From NCBI RefSeq assembly GCF_008629675.1, contig NZ_VWOX01000013.1:124001-188000 (forward strand): 64,000 bases of DNA, given 5' to 3'. The first letter of the stretch is position 1. Each line of letters opens with the position of its first letter. Below are positions 9,383 to 17,744 of this stretch, piece by piece. Both the position numbers and the translations under genes were made by a program. This DNA is from Roseiconus nitratireducens. Its GTDB lineage: Bacteria; Planctomycetota; Planctomycetia; Pirellulales; Pirellulaceae. A model generated the notes under the pieces. The model had not been told where the DNA came from and did not search any database. It was given only the letters and a program-made list of their open reading frames with translations.

Positions 9383-9420
9383 GGCTGAAGCGAACAAGGG
9401 CTGAAGCGAACAAGGGCTGA
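9383..9420. repeat. 16-bp tandem repeat, about 2.4 copies
   Basis: GGCTGAAGCGAACAAG occurs at 9383-9398 and again, identical, at 9399-9414, followed by a partial third copy (GGCTGA). It lies between the 3' end of the DUF1080 gene and the start of the ECF sigma gene, where the sigma gene's promoter is expected. Confidence 0.75.
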
Positions 9421-9438
9421 TCGATCGTCGCCGGGGGA

Positions 9439-10170
9439 TCAGTCGACCGGGTGCAGCACGATGTTTTTGAATCGGACCACCATCGGATCACCCACGTGCA
9501 ACTGGAATGCCAGCACTCCAGATGAAGACGATTTGTCGGATTGGTGATCAAAGACTTCGGAGACCAATGCCCCGTTGATAAAGTGTTGCAGGTGGTTGCC
9601 GTCGGCAACGATCCGATAGTCGTTCCACTTGCCGGGGTGAATCCCGTTGCCGAGTTCCTTGCCGTCGGCAAACTTCTTGACCATCTTGTCGCCGTTTCCG
9701 TCGATGGTCACTGATTGCCCTCGTTCGGCCAGGATGCCGCGACCTTTTTCCTCGTAGAGAATGCCGGCGAAGCGGTTGGAGAAATCGATGTCCGCCTGGT
9801 ACCCGCCGACGACGAACTCTTTCTCGTCGATCACCTTGCTGCGGTACTGGATGCCGGAGTTCGTGTTTTCGATTTTGAACTGCAATGTCAATTCAAAGTC
9901 GGAGGGTTCGCTGTCGGTGTAGATCAGAAACGTGTTTTTCCGAATCGGGGCTTCGGCGGTGGTTCGTCCCACGATTTGACCGTCTTCGACCGACCACAGA
10001 TCCTCGCGTCCGGTCCACCCGGTCAAGTCTTTTCCGTTGAACAGAGAGACGGATTCGGTCAGCGGAGCCGCCTTCTCGGCGGTGTCGTTGTCTTGAGCGA
10101 TCACGTCCTGGGAAATCACGCAGGGAACCAGGAGGGCAAACAGCAGGGCGGCAAGATTGAATCGAACCAT
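9439..10170 (-). CDS. Secreted DUF1080 (3-keto-disaccharide hydrolase-type) protein
   Basis: A 243-residue protein with a signal peptide (MVRFNLAALLFALLVPCVIS, then QDVIAQ). It is a single DUF1080 domain, with the family opening LFNGKDLTGWTGREDLWSVE, the middle NSGIQYRSKV, and the end VRFKNIVLHPVD. The fold is a concanavalin-like beta sandwich; some relatives hydrolyse 3-keto-glycosides. It is much shorter than the multihaem fusion at 1.2-4.8 kb, which contains a related domain. It lies upstream of the sigma factor gene on the same strand, but the gap carries a repeat and probably a promoter, so I do not place them in one operon. Confidence 0.88.
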   Translation of the reverse strand: MVRFNLAALLFALLVPCVISQDVIAQDNDTAEKAAPLTESVSLFNGKDLTGWTGREDLWSVEDGQIVGRTTAEAPIRKNTFLIYTDSEPSDFELTLQFKIENTNSGIQYRSKVIDEKEFVVGGYQADIDFSNRFAGILYEEKGRGILAERGQSVTIDGNGDKMVKKFADGKELGNGIHPGKWNDYRIVADGNHLQHFINGALVSEVFDHQSDKSSSSGVLAFQLHVGDPMVVRFKNIVLHPVD

Positions 10171-10396
10171 TGGACTTCAAAATGGAAGGGAGGAAGGGAA
10201 ACCGGGCCGGCAAACTTCGCCACGGCGGGGGCCGACTCCGCCGGCGACCGAATTGCGATGCCGAGGGTCGCCGATGCCGTGAAGAGGGCCCCGCCAGTGT
10301 CGTGCGGGCCGGACCGCCAGATTGTACTCGCTTCCAGGCCGCGCGGTGCGGCCACGGGCTGGGGCATCCAGCGGGTGGACGACACGCAACCGCGTT

Positions 10397-11161
10397 TCAA
10401 AATCGCCGTTCGTGAACGGCGGCATGGCCCAGAGGAGAGCGGCCGACGATCACCGCAATCACGATTCCCGCGACGAAGCCACCGATGTGAGCCCACCAGG
10501 CCACGCCAGCGCCGCCGCCCGCATCGGCCAAACCGCTGACCGTTTGGAAGATGAACCAGATCCCCAGAAAGACCGGCGCGGGAACGATGAACACCTGCAG
10601 GATGATGAAAATTGGCAGCACCGCTTGAACCTTGGCGTGCGGGTACAACCATGCGTACGCGCCCATCACACCGGCGATCGCCCCGCTGGCCCCGATGGTC
10701 GGCACCGAACTTTCCGGGGAGGCCAGGAAATGCGCTGCCGACGCCAGGACGCCGGTGACCAGATACAGCAAGGCAAAGCCCAGGTGACCGAGCCGGTCTT
10801 CCACGTTATCGCCAAAGATGTACAGGAACCACATGTTCCCCAAAATGTGCATCCAGCCGCCGTGAAGGAAGATGCATGTGACCATGGTCAGCAGGGGTGT
10901 CACCTTGGCGGGCAACATGGGGCGACGTTCCATGACCACCACGGGACGACCGCCCGATTGTCGCAACACCGGCGTTTCCAGCGTGGGGGTTTGATCCGGG
11001 TGCGAGATTCGCAGCGGCACCATTCCGTATTGCTGGATCAGTTCCAGCCCGCCGTTGCCTTGCCCAAGTTGCAGCAGAAAAACCAAACTGCAGGCGGCGA
11101 TGATCGCGTAGCTGACCAGCGGCGTGGTGCGGCTGGGAATGTTGTCGCGTATTGGGAACAC
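10397..11161 (-). CDS. Rhomboid family intramembrane serine protease
   Basis: A 254-residue polytopic membrane protein. GTG at 11161 is preceded by AGGAG at good spacing. Rhomboid features are clear: FLHGGWMHILGNMWFLYIFG in the second helix region, the catalytic serine motif GASGAIAGVMGAY, and the last-helix histidine in WWAHIGGFVAG. A loop of about 60 residues between the first helix and HGGWMH is typical of this bacterial subfamily. It cleaves membrane proteins within the bilayer; the substrate is unknown. It is divergent from the FAD oxidoreductase gene across a 155-bp gap. Confidence 0.93.
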   Translation of the reverse strand: MFPIRDNIPSRTTPLVSYAIIAACSLVFLLQLGQGNGGLELIQQYGMVPLRISHPDQTPTLETPVLRQSGGRPVVVMERRPMLPAKVTPLLTMVTCIFLHGGWMHILGNMWFLYIFGDNVEDRLGHLGFALLYLVTGVLASAAHFLASPESSVPTIGASGAIAGVMGAYAWLYPHAKVQAVLPIFIILQVFIVPAPVFLGIWFIFQTVSGLADAGGGAGVAWWAHIGGFVAGIVIAVIVGRSPLGHAAVHERRF

Positions 11162-11316
11162 GCGGAATCTCCTGGGAGCGGTTCACGCTGGCTGGTTGGA
11201 CACCACCACCGTGATGATTACAAAGCCGGTTGATCGTCGCAACTGACCCTTGCGGGCACTCCGCCGGAACGACACATTTGCGATAGCAGTCGATTCTCCC
11301 TCAACCGAATGAATCC

Positions 11317-12708
11317 ATGAAATCGCCGAGCCAAACCGACCATCCGTCCGCCGGCCAGGATGCCAATCCGGATTGCGAGGTCGTGATCATCGGCGCCGGA
11401 TTGGCCGGACTCTCGTGCGCCAAACGGCTTTGTGAACTCGGCCGCCGCGTGGTTCTGCTGGAGGCGACGGATCGTGTCGGCGGTCGCGTACGAAGCGATG
11501 TCGTCGATGGGCTAACGCTGGACCACGGATTCCAGGTTCTGCTGACCGCCTATCCGGCTTGCCGAGAGTTGTTGGATTATTCCGCGCTGCGTCTGCGGCC
11601 CTTTCAGCCTGGCGCTTTGCTGCGACACCAGGGGCGGTTCGTCGAATTGGCCGATCCCTGGCGGCAACCCTCACGGGCGTGGGCGACTGCCACCAGCCCC
11701 GTCGGTTCGCTGGGCGACAAGTGGCGGGTGGCCAAAGCTCGCTGGCAAGCCAACCGAGGGTCACTGGACGATCTTTATCATCGCGGAGAAGAAAGCACGG
11801 AACTGCGTCTGCGGAAGCTCGGTTTCAGCCAAGCGATGGTCGACCAGTTCTTTCGACCGTTCTTGGGCGGCGTCTTTTTGGATGAATCGTTGCAGACTTC
11901 CAGCCGCATGTTCGAATTCGTGTTCCGTATGTTTTCAAGCGGCGAAATCGCTGTGCCGGCCGATGGGATGGCGGCGATCCCGCGGCAATTGGCTGACGGT
12001 CTGCCGCGCGGGACTCTGCGACTGAACCGCACCGTCGCCAACATTGAATCGACGGCCGACGCCAGCGAAGTGCACCTGACGGACGGATCCGTGCTGCGTG
12101 CGCCCGAATTGGTGATCGCCACCGAAAGTGATTCGGCAGCTCGATTGTTGGGGCAAGCGTCGCTGCAAACCGAATGGAATGCCACCACCACCTTGTATTT
12201 CACCGCCGAAGCCTCGCCGTTTGCTGACGACCGGCAACGCAGTCGACGTTTGATGTTGCGCGGGGATGAAACGGGGACGGTTCAAACCGCGGTGGTGTTG
12301 AGTGATGTGGCGCCGGAGTACGCGTCGCGCGGTCGCTCGCTGATATCCGTCAGCGTCTCCGACTCGGTTCGGGAGGAAGCCACCGAAACGTTGGCGGCCA
12401 AAGCGCGAAATCAATTGCAAGGTTGGTTTGGCGAGACCGTGGGGCGCTGGGAATTGGTGCAAACCTATCGTGTGCCCTACGGGGTACCGAAGGTTGCCTT
12501 GGATCCGGTGATGCGATCGGTGGATCCGCGCGAACTGCTCACGGATGGTTCGGCGAATCAGATTCCGGAGCATCTTTCGATCTGCGGTGACCATTGCGAA
12601 ACGCCCAGCATTCAGGGGGCGATGAACAGTGGGCTGCGGGCCGCACGTCGCGTCGCCGAGCGTTTGGAAGCCGGCCGGTCCGCCGCTTCGGCTTTGTCAC
12701 ACCGGTAA
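11317..12708 (+). CDS. FAD-dependent amine oxidase/phytoene desaturase-type oxidoreductase
   Basis: A 463-residue flavoprotein. The dinucleotide-binding motif is near the N-terminus (VVIIGAGLAGLSCAKRLCEL) and is followed by the GGRVRS motif of the amine oxidase superfamily. A C-terminal FAD-contact segment is present (LSICGDHCETPSIQGAMNSG). There is no signal peptide, so it is probably cytoplasmic or membrane-associated. Its relatives include protoporphyrinogen oxidase, carotenoid desaturases and uncharacterised flavoproteins. No pathway gene lies beside it, so the substrate cannot be named. Confidence 0.85.
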   Translation: MKSPSQTDHPSAGQDANPDCEVVIIGAGLAGLSCAKRLCELGRRVVLLEATDRVGGRVRSDVVDGLTLDHGFQVLLTAYPACRELLDYSALRLRPFQPGALLRHQGRFVELADPWRQPSRAWATATSPVGSLGDKWRVAKARWQANRGSLDDLYHRGEESTELRLRKLGFSQAMVDQFFRPFLGGVFLDESLQTSSRMFEFVFRMFSSGEIAVPADGMAAIPRQLADGLPRGTLRLNRTVANIESTADASEVHLTDGSVLRAPELVIATESDSAARLLGQASLQTEWNATTTLYFTAEASPFADDRQRSRRLMLRGDETGTVQTAVVLSDVAPEYASRGRSLISVSVSDSVREEATETLAAKARNQLQGWFGETVGRWELVQTYRVPYGVPKVALDPVMRSVDPRELLTDGSANQIPEHLSICGDHCETPSIQGAMNSGLRAARRVAERLEAGRSAASALSHR

Positions 12709-12752
12709 AACGCTGTCGCCCCTTCGGGGCTGGCGCTGGGAGTGTCGGGTTA

Positions 12753-12772
12753 CCGGCGGCCAAGGCCGCCGG
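12753..12772 (+). other. Perfect 9-bp GC hairpin after the FAD oxidoreductase gene
   Basis: CCGGCGGCC and GGCCGCCGG are separated by AA, 45 bp past the stop codon. No T-run follows, so it is not a standard intrinsic terminator, but it could slow polymerase or stabilise the 3' end. Confidence 0.45.
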
Positions 12773-12774
12773 CA

Positions 12775-12861
12775 GGGCGCTGGCGGCCCTCCGTGCCTAA
12801 AGAAAAGTCGGGCGCTGCTGGCCCTCCGGGCCTAATGGAACGTGGGACGCTGCCGGCCTAA
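12775..12861. repeat. Decaying tandem repeat, 26-bp core with 35-bp period
   Basis: The core GGGCGCTG-(G/C)(C/T)-GGCCCTCCG(T/G)GCCTAA is at 12775-12800 and 12810-12835. A shortened copy (GGGACGCTGCCGGCCTAA) is at 12844-12861, and a possible fourth remnant starts at 12868. The units fill the space between the convergent FAD oxidoreductase and proline-rich protein genes. Such GC-rich units look like decayed intergenic repeats. Confidence 0.65.
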
Positions 12862-12895
12862 AAATAGGGCACGCTGTGCGTGCCGGCGCACCAGG

Positions 12896-14032
12896 TCAGT
12901 GGTAATCGCTGAACCACCGATCCAGCATGCCTCCCGATCGACTCGTTTGTTCCACCCGGCGTGCGGTACGTGGTTGGTTGCCGTCTTGCGATGCGTTCGT
13001 TGTCGGTCCAACCGCCGCCGGCGGTTGAAAGTGCTGGGGCGGCTGCGCGGGGTCCGACGTGCTGCCGCCGAGTTGTTTCGCCCAACCCACAAAGCGTTCC
13101 GCAAACGAGGGTTGTCCGGTGGACGGAGAGACGGACTTGGCCGGCGATTCGACGGCTTGTTGTGCCGCCTGCAGGGCCAGCAATTCCTCCACCTCCATTG
13201 CTTTTCGGCCCAACGGGTCCGGCTTGAAGGGGCTGGGCAGATTCGCGTCCTCCGACTCGGACGCCGTGTCGCTGGGAGGCGGCAATTCGGGCAACAATTC
13301 GATAGCGCTGGTGCCACGACGCACCATGGGAGCCGCGGAGGCGGGCGGCAAGGTGATGGCAGAAACCGCGCTGCCCGGTGCCGCATGCTCCGCGACTCGC
13401 GCGGTTGCCGTGCCCGGCTGGGGGCTGTCGATCGACCGGACCGCCGATCCAACGGCGCCGGACCCGGAACGCTGGGAGGCTGGGCACGTTTGATCCAGGT
13501 GCTGCCCAATCTCACCGAGGGCCAACAGGTTGTACTGTTCGGCCGCCGAGGGAGGCAGCTGGACGGACGTCCCTTGTCTTGCCGAGGTGGAATCGGCGAG
13601 CGGATTGGACTGGACCGCGCCGGGTTTGATCGCCGGCTTGTCTGCGGGCGGAGTGATCGGCGGTTGCTTTTTGATCGGCGTGGTTTCCACCGGCTCTGGC
13701 GACGGAACGTTGGGAACGGCAAATTGGTTCACACGTGTCGGACCGGTGACGGTGAACGGATTGACCTGGGGGCCGCTTGACCGCGACGAAGGATCGGAGC
13801 TCGCGGAGATTTTGCGTTCCAGCTGCTCAACAAACGGGTTTTGCGCCATGCCGCGGGTGGATCCGGATCCGGCCGTGCTTCGCGGTGCCCGGTGGGTCGT
13901 GGAGACGGTGGTGCTCTGATCGGCCCGGTGCACGGTTTGGCCGAGCACCGAGGGCAGTTGTCCGGCAATCAGCGACAGCGTTGCGGCGGCAGCAACCTTC
14001 GAGGCGACGTTGAGACGAGATGGGTGGTGCAT
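12896..14032 (-). CDS. Secreted proline/serine/alanine-rich protein of unknown function
   Basis: A 378-residue protein that I do not recognise. ATG at 14032 has AAGGAAG upstream and begins a good signal peptide (MHHPSRLNVASKVAAAATLS, then LIAGQLPSVLGQ). The rest is low-complexity and rich in Pro, Ser, Ala and Thr, with repeated short motifs: NPF (AQNPFVEQLERKI, QVNPFTVTG), SPFKPDPLGRKAMEVEELL and a basic C-terminus (GGMLDRWFSDYH). It probably lies between the membranes or is cell-wall-associated, but no enzyme motif is visible. The gene is monocistronic as far as can be seen. Confidence 0.65.
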   Translation of the reverse strand: MHHPSRLNVASKVAAAATLSLIAGQLPSVLGQTVHRADQSTTVSTTHRAPRSTAGSGSTRGMAQNPFVEQLERKISASSDPSSRSSGPQVNPFTVTGPTRVNQFAVPNVPSPEPVETTPIKKQPPITPPADKPAIKPGAVQSNPLADSTSARQGTSVQLPPSAAEQYNLLALGEIGQHLDQTCPASQRSGSGAVGSAVRSIDSPQPGTATARVAEHAAPGSAVSAITLPPASAAPMVRRGTSAIELLPELPPPSDTASESEDANLPSPFKPDPLGRKAMEVEELLALQAAQQAVESPAKSVSPSTGQPSFAERFVGWAKQLGGSTSDPAQPPQHFQPPAAVGPTTNASQDGNQPRTARRVEQTSRSGGMLDRWFSDYH

Positions 14033-14398
14033 CGAACGCTTCCTTGCGTGGAGGTTGGCGAACGCTTCCTCGTGGTTCGTTCGTCCACGATCAGAGATCG
14101 GCGACGGGAGATCCGATCTGCGAGTGGAAGTGGCGCAGGCTGATCGGATTCGCGGACACGGAAACGCGCAACGGTACCAACCCAAGGAGCCCGATTGAGC
14201 AACGCAAATGGAGCAACGGACGCGACCGGAACAACCGGCACAGGCGGCGATTGGGGTTCGGTTTGTGCGGCGGGCGGTCAGCGGGTTCGGCGATTCTCTC
14301 GTTCCCAGGCTCCGGCCTGGGAACGCACTGCGGAGGTGGCTCCGCCAACTGCGACGGCGCGGGCATCACGTCGGTGCTCGCGTGCCGAATCGGTTTGT
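14033..14398. other. Intergenic region with one palindromic repeat, 366 bp
   Basis: This is the gap between the LolD-type gene and the start of the proline-rich protein, both on the minus strand. It holds one copy of the palindrome at 14301-14324 and a neighbouring shorter GC hairpin (about 14331-14347). Frames that read through it are open only because the palindrome translates without stops. I see no gene in it. Confidence 0.55.
14301..14324. repeat. Dispersed palindrome, solitary copy (type A)
   Basis: Arms GTTCCCAGGC / GCCTGGGAAC around a 4-base loop (TCCG). It is the same design as the copies at 17046, 40562, 40692, 42631, 42763 and 42928. Arm substitutions are mostly compensated (CCCAGG/CCTGGG here, CCCGGG/CCCGGG elsewhere), which points to selection on the paired structure. 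Confidence 0.8.
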
Positions 14399-15187
14399 TC
14401 AGGCCGCGTTGGTGCCGATGGGGGAAGCCGGATCGGTTTCGGGGGAGCTTCGGCGGGCGCGCACCGGACGTCGACGCTCTTCGGCGTCTTGCGATTGGAT
14501 CAGTCCGTCTTGCATCCGCCAGCAGACATCGGCCGACGCGGCAATCTCGTCGTCGTGGGTGATCATCAAGATGGTCAACCCATCGTTCTCGTTCAGTTCG
14601 TTCAGCAGGCGAAGGATTTCTTGACCGGTTTCGGTATCCAGGTTGCCGGTCGGTTCGTCGGCCAGCAACAGTTTCGGATCGGTCATCAGCGCGCGGGCGA
14701 TGGCGACGCGTTGCATTTCGCCGCCGCTCATTTCACAGGGGCGGTGACTGCTCCGGTGCAGCAAGCCGACGCGATCGAGCATCGCTTCGGCGCGACACCG
14801 ATTTTCTCGACGCGACGCGAAGTAGCTCCACACGCTTTGTCCGATCATCGCCGGGGCGAGGACGTTTTCGATCGCCGTCAACTCGGGCAGCAGGTGATAG
14901 AACTGGAAGATGATTCCCAGATCGCGATTGCGATAACGGTCGCGAGTGGCACGCGATGCGTTGTCGATGCGTCGGCCTTGGAACCGTACCTCGCCTTCGT
15001 CAGGTCGGTCCAGTGTGGCCAGCAAGTGCATCAGCGTACTCTTGCCGCTTCCGCTGCGGCCGACCAATGCCGTGACCAGTCCCTGTTGGACTTTGACGTC
15101 GACGCCACGCAGCACGGGCACGTCGATCCGGTCTTTGTGGTAGCTCTTCTTCAGCCCGCGGGCGGCCAGGACAATCGGACGATTCAT
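14399..15187 (-). CDS. LolD-type ABC transporter ATP-binding protein
   Basis: A 262-residue ATPase of the LolD/MacB branch. It has Walker A (GRSGSGKST), the Q-loop region, the signature MSGGEMQRVAIARAL, and Walker B with the family-typical LLLADEPTGNLDTETG. The gene starts six bases after the stop of the permease gene on the same strand, so the two form one transporter. LolCDE releases lipoproteins from the inner membrane for transfer to the outer membrane, which agrees with the BamD- and LptE-like lipoproteins and Lnt in this window. A role in exporting another substrate cannot be excluded from sequence. Confidence 0.88.
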   Translation of the reverse strand: MNRPIVLAARGLKKSYHKDRIDVPVLRGVDVKVQQGLVTALVGRSGSGKSTLMHLLATLDRPDEGEVRFQGRRIDNASRATRDRYRNRDLGIIFQFYHLLPELTAIENVLAPAMIGQSVWSYFASRRENRCRAEAMLDRVGLLHRSSHRPCEMSGGEMQRVAIARALMTDPKLLLADEPTGNLDTETGQEILRLLNELNENDGLTILMITHDDEIAASADVCWRMQDGLIQSQDAEERRRPVRARRSSPETDPASPIGTNAA

Positions 15188-15193
15188 TTGGAC

Positions 15194-16777
15194 CTACTCA
15201 AATCGCAAGGCTTGGACGGGATGCATGCGTGCGGCACGCATGGCGGGAAGAACGCTTGCCAGGACCGCGATGCCGACCGCGCCCAACATGACCCAGACCA
15301 GTGTGAACGGATGAACGATCGTCGGGATTTCGGTGAAGTAGTAGACGGTCGGATCGAATACTTCCTGGCCCGTTGCGGATTCGACCAGCCCGGCAATCGA
15401 ATTGATGTTGTCAACGAATAGCAGTCCGCCGATCAGCCCGGCACCACTGCCGACAAATCCCAACAGCAAGCCATAGGACAGGAAGATGCTCATCACCCCG
15501 CGACCCGAAGCCCCGAGGGCCTTCAACGTTCCGATGTCACGGGTCTTTTCGACGACGATCATGAAGAATGTCGCCAGGATGCCGAAACCGGCGACGGCAA
15601 TGATCAGGAACAGCAAGATGTTCAAGATCGTCGTTTCCAGCCGGACGGCCGACAGCAGCGGTCCTTGCAGGTCGCGCCAGGTCTGAATGTTGTAGGCGTA
15701 CATGTCGGGCGGGAACCGGCGGCGGAGCGCGTCACGAACCGCGTTCAGGTCGGCTCCCTCGGCCAGTTTCAATTGGATCGTCGTCACGCTGCGGACGCCG
15801 GTGGCCGGATCGACCATGCCGCGGAATTCCTGCAACTGGTCCAAGCGGACAAATGCAAACGTGCTGTCGTATTCGCTCATGCCGGATTCGTACAGATCCA
15901 CGACCGTGAACTTTTGGTTGATCACCTTGGTGTCGGTGGAAGCGTTGGGGAAGATCATCCGCACGTCGTCGCCGGGTTGGGCGTAGTAGAAATCAACGAC
16001 CTCGCCATCGGCGTTGCGGCTGCGGACGCTGCAGGTGGAGATGCCCAGGATGATGCCCGGGAACTGTTCGGTCATCGGGTCCACTTCGGCGGGCAATTCG
16101 CCTTCGGATCCTTCCAGCAATTCTTCGGAGAACACGCCGCCCATCGAAGGTGCCGCGGCGGCATCGTTCGACTGATCAGCGATGGCTTCGGCGGCCGGCT
16201 TGGCGGATTGACCGCTGGCCTTGCGGCGAAGTTCTTCCATCATCTCACGCTCTTTCGCCATCGCCCGGTCATGGGCCACGCGGCGACGGCGATGTTCCCA
16301 TCCGGATTGCTCCAGTTCTTGGCGGCCGGGCGCGTAGCCGTCGTCACGCAGTTGGAAGCTGGCGTTCTTTTGGTTTTCCGGGTGCAGCAGGTACTTGCCG
16401 AAATCGCTGACGCGGTCGTAGGTCTTGGGATCCAGTCCGATCAGGCTGACGTGACGACCAAGCTGTTGCCCGTTGTATTCAATGCCCAGCATTCCCGGGA
16501 CGTTGACGCTGACGCTGGCGCCGACGATGTCGGCGCCACAGATGCGTTCGATCTCGCGGAGGTGCGCTTCCGGATCCGGCATCCCGCCGGTGGCGTGGCA
16601 CTCGATCATGATGTCCGACGCCAGCCCGTGCAGCCGCTCGTGCATCTCAGCGGCAAATCCGCTCATCACGCTGTTGACCACGATCAACGTGGCGACGCCC
16701 AACGTCACGCTGATGATCGACGCGAGCGCGATGTAGCGTGTTTTGAGGTAACGAAAGCAGAGTAACCAGCGGTACAT
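15194..16777 (-). CDS. LolC/LolE-type ABC permease with long central insertion
   Basis: A 527-residue permease. ATG 16777 (MYRWLLCFRYLKTRYIALAS) gives a typical LolC/E start directly before the first membrane helix (IALASIISVTLGVATLIVVN). A large periplasmic (MacB-like) domain follows, then three C-terminal helices (ILNILLFLIIAVAGFGILAT, then GVMSIFLSYGLLLGFVGSGA, then TLVWVMLGAVGIAVLASVLP). LolC/E proteins are usually about 400 residues. The extra length is a charged, Ala/Glu-rich insertion at about 165-260, probably coiled. A single permease gene suggests a homodimer, as in LolF-type systems (inference). Confidence 0.87.
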   Translation of the reverse strand: MYRWLLCFRYLKTRYIALASIISVTLGVATLIVVNSVMSGFAAEMHERLHGLASDIMIECHATGGMPDPEAHLREIERICGADIVGASVSVNVPGMLGIEYNGQQLGRHVSLIGLDPKTYDRVSDFGKYLLHPENQKNASFQLRDDGYAPGRQELEQSGWEHRRRRVAHDRAMAKEREMMEELRRKASGQSAKPAAEAIADQSNDAAAAPSMGGVFSEELLEGSEGELPAEVDPMTEQFPGIILGISTCSVRSRNADGEVVDFYYAQPGDDVRMIFPNASTDTKVINQKFTVVDLYESGMSEYDSTFAFVRLDQLQEFRGMVDPATGVRSVTTIQLKLAEGADLNAVRDALRRRFPPDMYAYNIQTWRDLQGPLLSAVRLETTILNILLFLIIAVAGFGILATFFMIVVEKTRDIGTLKALGASGRGVMSIFLSYGLLLGFVGSGAGLIGGLLFVDNINSIAGLVESATGQEVFDPTVYYFTEIPTIVHPFTLVWVMLGAVGIAVLASVLPAMRAARMHPVQALRFE

Positions 16778-17108
16778 TCGGCCCGTCCTTTGGCTCGTGC
16801 GCTTAAGATCTGGTGCGCTTTCGGGGCGGGGCCAGACGTCACGCAACGTCCGGGCGTGGGAAATCCGCCGGCACCGGTGCCCCTCCTTGGGAAACCGAGC
16901 GGAGTCTAGGCCAGAAGACGTGTCGGCGTAAACAGATATCTGGGGCTGGCCCGTCGCACCAGGCAGGCTTGTGTCCCGGCGCGAGATGGTGTGCAGCCGA
17001 GATGGTGTGCAGCCGGAGTACGCCGGCGGAGCCGGCAGGCAGTGCGTTCCCAGGCGGGAGCCTGGGAACGAGGAACTGGACATCGCCCGCCTCGACTCCC
17101 GCCCGCCG
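16778..17108. other. Intergenic region with one palindromic repeat, 331 bp
   Basis: This is the gap between the cytochrome oxidase gene (downstream end) and the permease start, both on the minus strand. It contains the palindrome at 17046-17069 and a GGCGGAGCCGGC element just before it. Similar flanking elements sit beside the copies around lnt. No gene is apparent. Confidence 0.55.
17046..17069. repeat. Dispersed palindrome, solitary copy (type A)
   Basis: Arms GTTCCCAGGC / GCCTGGGAAC with loop GGGA. It is preceded by a GGCGGAGCC element and AGTGC, and followed by GAGG, matching the flanks of the lnt-associated copies. Confidence 0.8.
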
Positions 17109-17744
17109 TTACCAGGCGAAGCCCCCCGTGGTCAGCCAAAACGCGGCCAGCATGCTGATCCAAACCAAATCCAGGAAGTGCCAGTAGTGGGCGGCAAAAT
17201 CGACCGGCCAATGCCGTTCGTGGTCGTACAGCCCCAGGCTGGAACGCGTCGCAACGATTCCCAACGCCACGATCCCACCGAGCACGTGCAATGCGTGCAG
17301 GATCGCCAAGACCACGATCATCCCGGCAACCCCGCGGCCGGTTCCGGAGAACAACGCGGGACCCAACAGCAGCTCCGTCATCGACAAGCACTGCACGACG
17401 GTAAATGCGATCGCCGCCACCGTGCTGATGGCCAGCAGCCAACCGGTCAACGCAAAACGGTCGCGTCGGACCGTGCGGGTTGCCGAGTGAACCAGGCCGC
17501 TGATTCCCAGCAAGCAACCCGTGCTGACCAAAAAGGCGGCCGGCAGCGGAACCGAGTTCTGCGGGTCGTCCCGCCGCGAATAGGCGTACAGCGCGTAGAG
17601 CAGGATGCTGGTGAAAAAAAAGATCAGCAAGGACAGCAAGAATAGCCACCCCCCCTGCTGCACTCGGCGGTCGCTGGGCAAACGACTCCGCCCCACTTCG
17701 GAGGGTTCCGCCGGCGAAGATGAAGGGTTGACCTGGGAGACCAT
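17109..17744 (-). CDS. Cytochrome c oxidase subunit III-like protein
   Basis: A 211-residue membrane protein with five predicted helices, as in short bacterial haem-copper oxidase subunit III proteins. Family marks are ILHALHVLGGIVALG (the HxLHV motif) and the last-helix HYWHFLDLVWI. ATG 17744 is chosen (MVSQVNPSSS); upstream in-frame sequence has no protein character. Subunit III stabilises the catalytic subunit I and its oxygen channel. No other oxidase subunit gene lies nearby, so the partner genes must be elsewhere or this is a stray paralogue. Confidence 0.85.
   Translation of the reverse strand: MVSQVNPSSSPAEPSEVGRSRLPSDRRVQQGGWLFLLSLLIFFFTSILLYALYAYSRRDDPQNSVPLPAAFLVSTGCLLGISGLVHSATRTVRRDRFALTGWLLAISTVAAIAFTVVQCLSMTELLLGPALFSGTGRGVAGMIVVLAILHALHVLGGIVALGIVATRSSLGLYDHERHWPVDFAAHYWHFLDLVWISMLAAFWLTTGGFAW

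Noticed and set aside
14195..15421. Open frame of 408 codons on the plus strand
   Set aside because: It is antisense to the LolD-type ATPase, which has full motifs. The first part is open because of the palindrome at 14301.
15194..17083. 102-residue extension of the permease
   Set aside because: It reads through the intergenic palindrome (17046-17069). The LolC/E family starts at MYRWLLCFRYL.
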